From positions 1-6,444 of the forward strand of contig ONNL01000063.1 of assembly GCA_900319195.1 (NCBI GenBank): a stretch of DNA of 6,444 bases. Reading direction: 5' to 3'. Below are positions 1 to 6,437 of this stretch, in pieces; within the stretch, counting starts at the first letter, position 1, and every line of letters begins with the position of its first letter. Under the pieces are notes generated by a model, which did no database searches, had not been told where the DNA came from, and saw nothing but the letters and a program-made list of their open reading frames with translations. The position numbers and the translations under genes were made by a program. Source of the DNA: an uncultured Ruminococcus sp. GTDB taxonomy: Bacteria; Bacillota; Clostridia; Oscillospirales; Ruminococcaceae.

Positions 1-133
1 TGTTTCCATTGCGCTAAATGATAAAAAAGGACTTGCATTTGCCTCGAATTCCGAACCTGTGGAATACGGATATTTCTCTCCGTTTAATATCATGCTGAGA
101 GATATAGGCGATAACGATATTTCCGAGTTTTGA
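1..133 (+). CDS. C-terminal end of an unrecognised protein (partial)
   Basis: An open frame entering from the left edge, read from base 2, encodes the last 43 residues of a protein and stops at TGA 131-133. The visible end is mixed hydrophobic and polar, contains the stretch EYGYFSPFNIML, and finishes in an acidic tail (DIGDNDISEF). There is no membrane segment, repeat or motif that I recognise, so no function is proposed. Codon use looks like that of the downstream genes, which supports a real coding end over a chance frame, but the evidence is limited to frame openness and composition. It is separated from the next gene by 131 nt containing a strong promoter, so it probably belongs to a different transcription unit. 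Confidence 0.6.
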   Translation, partial: VSIALNDKKGLAFASNSEPVEYGYFSPFNIMLRDIGDNDISEF

Positions 134-264
134 TTTTCACAAAAAATAGAAAATTTAGCAATTTAAACAGAAAGCTTGAAAAGTTTTTGTTGACAATATT
201 CAAAAAAAGTGTTATAATATATTCGTAGGCTTAATGCCAATCCATTATATCGGAGTATCAGTTT
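134..264 (+). other. Intergenic region before the operon
   Basis: This 131-nt gap holds the promoter at 190-218 and a leader of about 40 nt. The leader has a ribosome binding site, GGAG at 252-255, 9 nt before the ATG at 265. A very short inverted repeat, GGC/GCC around TTAAT (228-238), sits near the expected transcript start but is too small to call a structure. No GC-rich hairpin with a T-run follows the upstream stop codon, so the upstream gene has no recognisable intrinsic terminator here. No riboswitch-like or T-box-like architecture fits in so short a leader. Confidence 0.6.
190..218 (+). promoter_or_regulatory. Sigma-A type promoter with extended -10
   Basis: The -35 box TTGACA (190-195) and the -10 box TATAAT (213-218) both match the housekeeping consensus exactly, with the optimal 17-nt spacer. 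A TG at 210-211 one base before the -10 adds an extended -10 element. The sequence just upstream (about 134-189) is very A/T rich, as in UP elements. Transcription should begin near 224-226, giving a leader of about 40 nt before the CYTH gene. It is the only convincing promoter in the window and probably drives the whole CYTH-phoH-ybeY-era-recO-mutS2 unit. No operator-like inverted repeat is evident over it. Confidence 0.9.
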
Positions 265-810
265 ATGTCAGCACAGCTTGAGATCGAAAGAAAATTTCTT
301 GTCAAATATCCTGATATTGACAGTCTCGATGTCAGAAGAAGGGCAAGTATCATTCAGACTTATTTAAATAACGGAAAAAACGGCTCGCAGAGACGTGTGC
401 GGGAAATTACAGAAAACAATACCGTGAAGCACACATATACGGAAAAGATTTTCCTTGACCCTGCTGTTCGTGAGGAAAATGAACGCGTGATCACCGAGGA
501 AGAATACAATGTTTTGCTCAGCGATAAAAAAAGCAAGCTTCGCCCGATCAAAAAGGTTCGCTATTGCTTCAACTACCATGAGCAGAATTTTGAACTCGAT
601 ACGTATCCGTTTTCTGATAAGCTGGCAATTATGGAACTGGAGCTTGACAGCATCGAGCAGAATATCGACTTTCCTGATAATGTCTGCGTTTTAAAGGACG
701 TAACGGGTGACAGCAGCTATTCAAACTCCTCACTTGCAAACGCAGGGGCATTTCCCGAGGAGTGCGATTCTTATTTCTTAGGAGAACTTGATGGCAGAAA
801 AGATAATTGA
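265..810 (+). CDS. CYTH-domain / triphosphate tunnel metalloenzyme
   Basis: This 181-residue protein has the full layout of a short prokaryotic CYTH (triphosphate tunnel) enzyme, which binds a triphosphate and divalent metals inside an eight-strand barrel. Visible in order: the signature ExExK as E6-I-E8-R-K10; QTYL at 31-34; the basic strand RRVR 43-46; YTEK 58-61; an acidic stretch NERVITEEEY 72-81; KKVRY 96-100; ELD 110-112; and MELEL 123-127 (E124, E126). It ends with the family tail VTGDSSYSNSSLA (146-158). All tunnel residues appear present, so it should be catalytic. Characterised short relatives, such as those from Clostridium thermocellum and Nitrosomonas europaea, are tripolyphosphatases; thiamine triphosphatase or adenylyl cyclase activity occurs elsewhere in the superfamily and cannot be excluded. 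The start is fixed by GGAG 9 nt upstream and by the ExExK lying right at the N-terminus. It is first in the operon and overlaps phoH by 20 nt. The protein is probably cytoplasmic, as no signal or membrane segment is seen. Confidence 0.88.
   Translation: MSAQLEIERKFLVKYPDIDSLDVRRRASIIQTYLNNGKNGSQRRVREITENNTVKHTYTEKIFLDPAVREENERVITEEEYNVLLSDKKSKLRPIKKVRYCFNYHEQNFELDTYPFSDKLAIMELELDSIEQNIDFPDNVCVLKDVTGDSSYSNSSLANAGAFPEECDSYFLGELDGRKDN
780..793 (+). promoter_or_regulatory. Ribosome binding site deciding the phoH start
   Basis: AGGAG at 780-784 lies 6 nt before ATG 791 and is embedded in the last codons of the CYTH gene. Its position favours ATG 791 over TTG 788, which would leave only 3 nt of spacing. 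Ribosomes finishing the CYTH frame at 810 pass over this site, which is consistent with coupled translation. Confidence 0.75.
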
Positions 811-1762
811 AGTTGATGATCAGGAACAAATTTCCGAGCTTTTCGGCAAGCTTGATGATAATGTCGAGCGTATACAGAAGCATTACAATGTGAAGATAGT
901 CAGCCGTGACGGCTGTGTAAAAATTATAGGTGATGAAAATAATATCTCGGAAGCTGAGAGAGCGGTCGAGGCACTGCTCAGAATGAACGGTATCGGTCAG
1001 CCTCTCAATGAGCAGACGGTAAGATATGTCACCTCAATGGTCACTGAGGGCATAGAGGAACAGATAGCCGAATTGAAGGGCGACGGTGTATGTGTCACAT
1101 CATCAGGCAAAATTGTAAAACCGCGTACTGTCGGTCAAAAGAGATATGTTGACAGCATAAAGTCAAATACGATAGTGCTCGGGATAGGTCCTGCGGGTAC
1201 AGGAAAGACCTACCTTGCTGTTGCAATGGCTGTAAAGGCATTCCGTGAGCATAAGATAAAAAAGATTATCCTCACTCGTCCTGCTGTTGAAGCAGGGGAG
1301 AAGCTCGGATTCCTTCCGGGCGATATGCAGGATAAGGTAGACCCGTATCTCAGACCGCTTTATGATGCACTGTTTGATATGTTTGGAGCAGAGAGCTTCG
1401 GGCGATATATGGAAAAAGGCATTATTGAAGTTGCTCCGCTTGCATATATGCGCGGAAGAACTCTTGATGAAGCGTTTATAATTCTCGATGAGGCGCAGAA
1501 TACGACCTCAGAACAGATAAAAATGTTCCTTACTCGATTGGGGAACGAAAGCAGAATGGTAATAACCGGCGACATCACGCAGATAGATTTGCCGGAAATA
1601 AAAAAGTCCGGACTCGTTGAGGCGATAAAGGTGCTTAAAGGCATTGACGACATTGATATCCATTATTTTACTGAAAAAGATGTTGTTCGCCACAGACTTG
1701 TTCAGGATATAATAAAAGCTTATGAAAAATATAATGAAGGGAAAATAAAGAATCATGGCTAA
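791..1762 (+). CDS. phoH: PhoH family ATPase
   Basis: This 323-residue protein is the full-length bacterial PhoH (PhoL/YbeZ type), a cytoplasmic P-loop ATPase. Residues from about 1 to 65 form a KH-like nucleic-acid-binding domain, and a linker leads to the ATPase core. Motifs: Walker A GPAGTGKT (133-140), the PhoH hallmark RPAVEAGEKLGFLPGD (163-178), Walker B IILDEAQN (230-237), the sensor-like stretch VITGDITQIDLP (257-268) and the C-terminal VRHRLVQDII (299-308). The family was first linked to phosphate starvation in E. coli, and its neighbourhood with ybeY points to RNA or ribosome metabolism; the exact reaction is unsettled. I chose ATG 791 over the in-frame TTG at 788 because AGGAG (780-784) gives a 6-nt spacing. 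The start lies inside the end of the CYTH gene, so translation is probably coupled, and the gene overlaps ybeY by 8 nt. Confidence 0.96.
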   Translation: MAEKIIEVDDQEQISELFGKLDDNVERIQKHYNVKIVSRDGCVKIIGDENNISEAERAVEALLRMNGIGQPLNEQTVRYVTSMVTEGIEEQIAELKGDGVCVTSSGKIVKPRTVGQKRYVDSIKSNTIVLGIGPAGTGKTYLAVAMAVKAFREHKIKKIILTRPAVEAGEKLGFLPGDMQDKVDPYLRPLYDALFDMFGAESFGRYMEKGIIEVAPLAYMRGRTLDEAFIILDEAQNTTSEQIKMFLTRLGNESRMVITGDITQIDLPEIKKSGLVEAIKVLKGIDDIDIHYFTEKDVVRHRLVQDIIKAYEKYNEGKIKNHG

Positions 1763-2270
1763 GCTTAAGGTTTACATTAAAAATAATCAGAACGAAGTTA
1801 AAGTCCCCGTTGGACTCAGACTTCTGATAAGAAGATGCTGTCAGGCTGTACTTACTACCGAAAAGTTTGACAAGGACGCTGAGGTGAGCGTTTCATTCGT
1901 AAGTAATGCCGAGATAAAGAACCTCAACAAGATATACAGAGAAAAGGACAGTGTTACTGATGTCCTCTCATTTCCTCTTACAAGTCAGGACGGTTCTGTT
2001 GAGATAAATCAGGATACAGGTGCCGTACTTCTCGGTGATGTTGTTATTTCCCTTGAGACTGCTGTAAAGCAGGCTGCAAGCTACGGTCATTCACTTGAAA
2101 GGGAAGTAGGCTTCCTCACTGTACATTCAATGCTCCACCTTCTCGGATATGACCACGAAACGAGTATGCTCGACCAGAGAATAATGCGCGAAAAGGAAGA
2201 GTCTGTGCTTGAAAAACTCGGTATCTCAAGAGACGCTACATTTGTAAACAACGGCGAGGACAATAACTAA
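1755..2270 (+). CDS. ybeY: Endoribonuclease YbeY (rRNA maturation factor)
   Basis: This 171-residue protein is YbeY, a zinc-dependent single-strand endoribonuclease involved in 16S rRNA 3'-end maturation and 70S ribosome quality control. The diagnostic metal site HxxxHxxGxxxH is present as HSMLHLLGYDH (124-134), giving zinc ligands H124, H128 and H134. Upstream are the conserved TDVLSFP (68-74) and LLGDVVIS (92-99), and the N-terminal half contains the expected NxxYREKDSVTDV stretch. The length is slightly above the family's common 150-165 residues because of a short hydrophilic C-terminal tail (about 158-171). The start overlaps the end of phoH by 8 nt; the closest purine-rich site is GAAGGG (1736-1741), 13 nt upstream, a rather long spacing that suggests dependence on coupling to phoH. 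Its stop shares one base with the era start. Confidence 0.97.
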   Translation: MAKLKVYIKNNQNEVKVPVGLRLLIRRCCQAVLTTEKFDKDAEVSVSFVSNAEIKNLNKIYREKDSVTDVLSFPLTSQDGSVEINQDTGAVLLGDVVISLETAVKQAASYGHSLEREVGFLTVHSMLHLLGYDHETSMLDQRIMREKEESVLEKLGISRDATFVNNGEDNN

Positions 2271-3163
2271 TGCCGAGGACCGCTTTTGTAACTATTGCAG
2301 GAAGGACAAATGCAGGCAAATCCTCTCTCCTTAACGCGATAATCGGTGAAAAAATCGCTTCTGTAAGCAGCAAGCCTCAGACTACACGTACAAGAATAAC
2401 GGGACTTCGCAACATTGACGATGTTCAGCTCGTCTTCTTCGATACCCCGGGACTTCACAAGCCGGTGAACAGGCTGAGTGAGCATATGCTTGAGACTGTA
2501 AAGGAATCTGTGAGCGATATTGATGCTGTTATTTTTGTTATGGACTGCACCAAGAAGATAAATGACAGCGAGCTTGAACTTCTCAGGTCACTTAACAGCT
2601 CCAAAATGCCTGTTATCCTCGTTCTTAATAAGATAGACCTGCTGAAAAGCATGGATTCGCTTGCTCCAATAATATCTGACATGACATCTCAGATCGATTT
2701 TGAAGCAGTGATACCCGTCAGCATTATCCAGAACAGCGGCGTGGATATTGTTATCGACGAGATAATAAAGCTGTCAGTCGAATCACAACACTACTTCCCC
2801 GATGATATGCTGACAGACCAGCCTGAGAAGGTCTTGGCTGCTGAGATGATACGCGAGAAGCTGCTTGAGTTGCTCAGAGATGAAGTACCTCACGGCATTG
2901 CTGTAAGCGTCGAGTCTATGACGGAGCGTGATGACAAAGATATCCTCGATATTTCAGCAGTTATCTACTGTGAACGCGATTCGCATAAGGGGATAATTAT
3001 CGGCAAGGGCGGAGCTATGCTCAAAAAGGCTTCAACGCTTGCCCGTGAAGAGCTCGAGGACTTCTTCCGCATAAAAGTCAATCTCAAATGCTGGGTCAAG
3101 GTTAAAGAGGACTGGAGAAATAATGAAATGTACATTCGCAGCTTCGGTCTTTCTGAAAAATAA
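2270..3163 (+). CDS. era: GTPase Era (30S ribosome assembly)
   Basis: Era is an essential GTPase that binds the 3' end of 16S rRNA and the 30S subunit during assembly. The 297-residue protein has the standard two-domain layout. GTPase motifs: G1 GRTNAGKS (11-18), switch I region PQTTRTRITG (36-45), G3 DTPG (58-61), G4 NKID (120-123), and a G5 position at about 150-152 reading VSI. The family signature YFPDDMLTDQPE (175-186) leads into the C-terminal KH domain with GIIIGKGG (241-248) and the characteristic ending VKVKEDWRNN...YIRSFGL. G1 and G5 differ slightly from the commonest forms (GRPNVGKS and SA[LK]) but no catalytic residue is lost. The start overlaps the ybeY stop in a TAATG arrangement, with GAGGA (2256-2260) 9 nt upstream. 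The stop is followed by a second in-frame TAA. The dgkA and cdd genes that often separate ybeY and era in Firmicutes are absent. Confidence 0.98.
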   Translation: MPRTAFVTIAGRTNAGKSSLLNAIIGEKIASVSSKPQTTRTRITGLRNIDDVQLVFFDTPGLHKPVNRLSEHMLETVKESVSDIDAVIFVMDCTKKINDSELELLRSLNSSKMPVILVLNKIDLLKSMDSLAPIISDMTSQIDFEAVIPVSIIQNSGVDIVIDEIIKLSVESQHYFPDDMLTDQPEKVLAAEMIREKLLELLRDEVPHGIAVSVESMTERDDKDILDISAVIYCERDSHKGIIIGKGGAMLKKASTLAREELEDFFRIKVNLKCWVKVKEDWRNNEMYIRSFGLSEK

Positions 3164-3174
3164 TAATATGTGAT

Positions 3175-3206
3175 TTTCCGCAGATAATAACTGCGGAGGC
3201 GTTTTT
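3175..3206 (+). promoter_or_regulatory. Hairpin enclosing the yqzL-like Shine-Dalgarno, followed by a T-run
   Basis: In the era-yqzL gap, CCGCAG (3178-3183) pairs perfectly with CTGCGG (3191-3196) around a 7-nt A/T loop. T3177:A3197 and two G-U pairs (3176:3198, 3175:3199) can extend the stem to 9 bp. The Shine-Dalgarno GGAGG (3195-3199) for the small ORF lies wholly in the 3' arm, and five T (3202-3206) follow. It could act as a weak intrinsic terminator or attenuator within the operon, or as a translational lock opened by ribosomes ending era 11 nt upstream. The pairing is directly visible; the role is inferred. The T-run is short and a little distant from the 6-bp core, so strong termination is unlikely. 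Confidence 0.6.
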
Positions 3207-3207
3207 A

Positions 3208-3306
3208 ATGAATGATGAACTATTCTGGAAGCTTTTTGCCGATACGGGTAATATCGGCTGTTATATGCTTTATTCTGCGTTGAGGAACGATAATGATAAT
3301 TGTTGA
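3208..3306 (+). CDS. yqzL: YqzL-like small protein
   Basis: A 32-residue frame lies between era and recO, starting at ATG 3208 with GGAGG (3195-3199) 8 nt upstream and ending at TGA 3304-3306. Its sequence, with LFWKLFADTGNIGCYMLY at residues 5-22, follows the pattern of YqzL-like proteins (roughly WK.F..TG.I..Y.LY), which in Bacillus occupy the same slot before recO. Function is unknown in the family. The short hydrophobic, aromatic-rich core suggests a single amphipathic helix, with no clear transmembrane segment. The C-terminal residues (RNDNDNC) lie around the recO start region; the two genes overlap by 14 nt, so translation of this ORF may feed ribosomes into recO. The match by both sequence pattern and position makes it a real gene, although it is shorter than most annotation pipelines report. 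Confidence 0.8.
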   Translation: MNDELFWKLFADTGNIGCYMLYSALRNDNDNC

Positions 3307-4048
3307 AGGTATTGTCCTTAAAGAACGTTCGGTAGGCGAACAGGATAAATTTATAGATATTCTTACCAAAGAAAACGGACTTGTCGAGCTTTCCGTGAAG
3401 GGTGCAAGAAAGATAAACGGAAAATCGGGCAGTTCTACACAGCTTTTTGCATACTCAAGGTTCTGCGTCAACAAAAGGGGAGACAGGCTCTTTTTGAACA
3501 GCGCAGAGCCTATACATATTTTTTACGGACTGCGCGATTCGCTGACAAAAATCTCCCTCGCTTCATATTTTGCGGAGATACTGAGATTCTGCATAAAATC
3601 AGACTCCAATAGTGCGGATATACTCCGGCTGTTCTTAAACACTCTGCATTTTCTTGAAAACGGACAGCGTAATGAGCTTCTGCTGAAATCTGTTTTTGAA
3701 CTCAGACTGCTCTCTGAGATTGGATTTATGCCTGATGTGGTTGCCTGCCGCGGCTGTGGAGTTTTTGAACCGCAGGAGCTTTTTTTTGCGATCGACGGCA
3801 GCGGATTCTATTGCAGCGATTGCTATAGATCGGATACAGATACGGGATACTTCAAGGTGACACTTCCCGTGCTAAGTGCTCTCCGACACATCGTACTCTC
3901 AGACTTTGACAGGCTTTTCAATTTCAGAGTGACCGAAAAAATACAAGAAAAGCTCTCAGAGCTTTCTGAGACTATGCTGCTTTTGCACACAGAAAGAGAG
4001 TTCCGAACTCTCGACTTTTATAAATCAATGGTAAACACAGGAATTTGA
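3293..4048 (+). CDS. recO: DNA repair protein RecO
   Basis: RecO is a recombination mediator that anneals single strands and, with RecR (and RecF), loads RecA on SSB-coated DNA in the RecFOR pathway. The 251-residue protein is of normal length. The N-terminal OB-fold begins with the family-typical EGIVLKERSVGEQDK (5-19), followed by LTKENGLVELSVKGARK (24-40), which matches the usual T...G......KGARK pattern. The middle is helical (about 85-150). A four-cysteine zinc site is intact as CRGC (152-155) and CSDC (174-177), and the usual F.....G..C spacing between them (FAIDGSGFYC) is kept. ATG 3293 is supported by TGAGGA (3281-3286), which ends 6 nt before it. The start lies inside the YqzL-like ORF. 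The stop is 1 nt before the mutS2 start. Confidence 0.95.
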   Translation: MIIVEGIVLKERSVGEQDKFIDILTKENGLVELSVKGARKINGKSGSSTQLFAYSRFCVNKRGDRLFLNSAEPIHIFYGLRDSLTKISLASYFAEILRFCIKSDSNSADILRLFLNTLHFLENGQRNELLLKSVFELRLLSEIGFMPDVVACRGCGVFEPQELFFAIDGSGFYCSDCYRSDTDTGYFKVTLPVLSALRHIVLSDFDRLFNFRVTEKIQEKLSELSETMLLLHTEREFRTLDFYKSMVNTGI

Positions 4049-4049
4049 T

Positions 4050-6437
4050 ATGAATAAATACTTAAAGACACTTGAACTTGATAAGATTCTCGAAATGCTC
4101 GCGGAGCTTACTTCTAATGATGAATCAAGAAGAATGGCTCTCGCACTGCGTCCCGACACCGATTTTGAACGGGTCAAGAATGAAAATCTGAAAACCTCGC
4201 AGGCATTGAGCCTGTCAATTCAGTATGGTGCTCCGCCGTTCAGCAATTTCACTGATATCTGCAATGTTGCGGCAAGGGCGCAGTCGGGCGCTATAATCTC
4301 TTTGGCAGACCTTCTGAATATTGCCTCTATGCTTCGTCAGATACGCGACATTTCGGACTGGCGCAAACGATGCGAGAATACCGAGACGGAGCTTGATTAT
4401 CTGTTTTCTCAGCTCATGCCGAATGAAAGGCTGCTTGAAGCTCTTGAGCGTTCTATCGTGAATGAAAATGAGATAGCAGATGCCGCAAGTCCCGAGCTTG
4501 CCGCTATACGCAGGAAGATAAACAAGGCTGAAATGCAGCTAAGGGAAACCCTCGACAGAATGGTCAAAAATAAGACCACGCAGACATATCTTCAGGAAAA
4601 TTCCGTTACCATGCGTGACGGACGTTTTGTTCTGCCCGTAAAATCCGAGTACAGAAGTCAGATAAGCGGACTTGTCCATGACACCTCTGCAACTGGTCAG
4701 ACCATATTCATTGAACCCATGGCGATAGTTGAGGCGAATAACGACATTCGTATCCTCGAGGGCAAGGAACAGGAAGAGATAGAGCGCATTATTCGCGTTC
4801 TTTGCAGTGAATGCGGTGAGTATGCGGACACTCTATGCCATAATTATAAGGTCTGCACGGAGCTTAACCTTTATTTTGCAAAATCCGAGCTTGCGGCAAA
4901 GCTCAACTGCACAATGCCCGAAATAACCGATGACGGAAAGCTCTATCTGAAAAAGGCTCGCCACCCTCTTATCGACAAGAACAAGGCTGTGCCAGTGACG
5001 CTTTCTCTCGGAAATGAGTACAATACGCTCATAATCACGGGTCCAAACACAGGCGGTAAAACGGTTTCACTAAAAACTGCGGGACTGCTCAGTGCAATGA
5101 CAATGTGCGGACTTCTTATCCCTGTTGCCGACGGCAGCAAAATATCAGTCTTTGACCACATTCTTGCGGATATAGGCGACAGTCAGAGTATCGAGCAGAA
5201 TCTTTCAACGTTCTCGTCCCACACAAATAACGTGATCGAGATATTGAAAGCTGCTGACAGCCGTTCGCTTGTTCTGCTTGATGAGCTCGGCTCGGGAACT
5301 GACCCGATCGAAGGCGCGGCTCTTGCTGTTTCGGTAATAAAAAAGCTCATGAAAAGCCGTGCAAAATTAATGGTCACTACACATTATCAGGAGCTGAAAA
5401 TCTTTGCTATTGATAACGATGATGTAGAAAATGCTTCATGCGAGTTTGACATAGAGACTCTCAGACCTACGTACAGACTTATTGTCGGCTCACCGGGAAA
5501 ATCCAACGCGTTTGCGATTTCCGAGAGTCTCGGTATGCCCGAGGATATAATCTCGGACGCAAGGGAGCTTGTCAAGGATCAGAACAGCAGACTTGAAGAG
5601 GTCATAAGCAAGCTTGACGCTTCAAGGAAGGAGCTTGAGGATCAGAAGGATGAAATATCCCGTCTGAAAGCCGAGATCAGCGAACATGAGGCTGTGCTCC
5701 GAAAAGAGCGTGAAGCAATTGAGAAGATTAAGACTGATGAGCTTGAAAAGGCAAGACAGCGTGCAATGACGATAATCGAGCAGACAAAAGCCGCGTCTAA
5801 TGAGCTACTTGACGAGCTCGACAAGCTGCGTAAGGAAAAGGAAAAGAAAAACTTCTCCGAGAATGTTTCGGGAATGAAGCAGCGTACAAGGCAGAGCTTC
5901 AACAAAATGTATGATACCGCCAATCCCGTTGAAAACAACAGCAATGATGAATATGTCCTGCCGAGAAAGCTCAGAAGGGGAGACACTGTTTTTATTGTTG
6001 ACCTCAACAGAAAGGGCATAATTTCGGGCGACCCTGACGGCAGTGACTCCGTTTACGTACAAATGGGTGTAATGAAGTCCAAGATAAAGATATCGCGTCT
6101 GAGACTTGTAGAGGCTGAAAAGAAGCCTGCTCCGAGTACGACCAAGCGCAAGACCCGAAATACAGGCAAGGTAGGAGTCAAGGTCGAGCGAAGGGGAAGT
6201 ATGGAGCTCGACATACGCGGATACACCTGTGATGACGGTGTATATCAGCTTGACGCTTTCCTTGACAGAGCAGTAATGTCGAATATCTCAATGGTCACAA
6301 TAATTCACGGTAAGGGTACAGGACAACTCCGTGCGGCTATACACAGCCGATTAAAGTGCCACCCGTCAGTAAAGTCGTTCCGCCTCGGAGTATTTGGCGA
6401 GGGCGAGGACGGTGTAACTATCGTTGAATTGAAGTAA
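4050..6437 (+). CDS. mutS2: Endonuclease MutS2
   Basis: MutS2 is a MutS paralogue without the mismatch-recognition domain. It is implicated in recombination control and, in Bacillus subtilis, in splitting collided ribosomes. The 795-residue protein is full length. Order of parts: helical core and clamp (about 1-300), ATPase with Walker A GPNTGGKT (331-338), ADIGDSQSIEQNLSTFSSH (373-391), Walker B LVLLDELGSGTDP (407-419) and TTHY (443-446). A long charged coiled coil follows (about 507-600), then a small KOW-like beta region (about 638-688), a basic proline/threonine linker (about 690-715) and a C-terminal Smr domain (about 718-795). The Smr signatures are both present as LDIRG (720-724) and HGKGTGQLR (753-761), so nuclease activity is plausible. 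AGGA (4039-4042) lies 7 nt before ATG 4050. The gene follows recO by a single base, suggesting coupling. The window ends 7 nt after its stop, so no terminator can be assessed. Confidence 0.97.
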   Translation: MNKYLKTLELDKILEMLAELTSNDESRRMALALRPDTDFERVKNENLKTSQALSLSIQYGAPPFSNFTDICNVAARAQSGAIISLADLLNIASMLRQIRDISDWRKRCENTETELDYLFSQLMPNERLLEALERSIVNENEIADAASPELAAIRRKINKAEMQLRETLDRMVKNKTTQTYLQENSVTMRDGRFVLPVKSEYRSQISGLVHDTSATGQTIFIEPMAIVEANNDIRILEGKEQEEIERIIRVLCSECGEYADTLCHNYKVCTELNLYFAKSELAAKLNCTMPEITDDGKLYLKKARHPLIDKNKAVPVTLSLGNEYNTLIITGPNTGGKTVSLKTAGLLSAMTMCGLLIPVADGSKISVFDHILADIGDSQSIEQNLSTFSSHTNNVIEILKAADSRSLVLLDELGSGTDPIEGAALAVSVIKKLMKSRAKLMVTTHYQELKIFAIDNDDVENASCEFDIETLRPTYRLIVGSPGKSNAFAISESLGMPEDIISDARELVKDQNSRLEEVISKLDASRKELEDQKDEISRLKAEISEHEAVLRKEREAIEKIKTDELEKARQRAMTIIEQTKAASNELLDELDKLRKEKEKKNFSENVSGMKQRTRQSFNKMYDTANPVENNSNDEYVLPRKLRRGDTVFIVDLNRKGIISGDPDGSDSVYVQMGVMKSKIKISRLRLVEAEKKPAPSTTKRKTRNTGKVGVKVERRGSMELDIRGYTCDDGVYQLDAFLDRAVMSNISMVTIIHGKGTGQLRAAIHSRLKCHPSVKSFRLGVFGEGEDGVTIVELK

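Noticed and set aside
134..189. Possible terminator for the upstream gene
   Set aside because: Only weak A/T inverted repeats (AAATT/AATTT, a short CTT-GAA-AAG) are present, with no GC-rich stem followed by a T-run.
788..790. TTG codon directly before ATG as the phoH start
   Set aside because: ATG 791 has the better start codon and 6-nt spacing to AGGAG, whereas TTG 788 would leave only 3 nt.
360..883. Several antisense frames of 60-85 residues opposite the CYTH gene and early phoH
   Set aside because: They lie opposite conserved domains, overlap one another in different frames and show no recognisable motif, so they are shadows of the real genes.
1149..1176. Promoter-like TTGACA with a GATAGT box 16 nt downstream inside phoH
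   Set aside because: The -10 matches only four of six positions, it lies in conserved coding sequence just before Walker A, and there is no gene start just downstream that would need it.
5642..6019. Antisense open frame of 125 residues opposite mutS2
   Set aside because: It mirrors the charged coiled-coil and linker coding region, is serine/leucine-rich as expected from antisense of Glu/Lys codons, and has no family resemblance.
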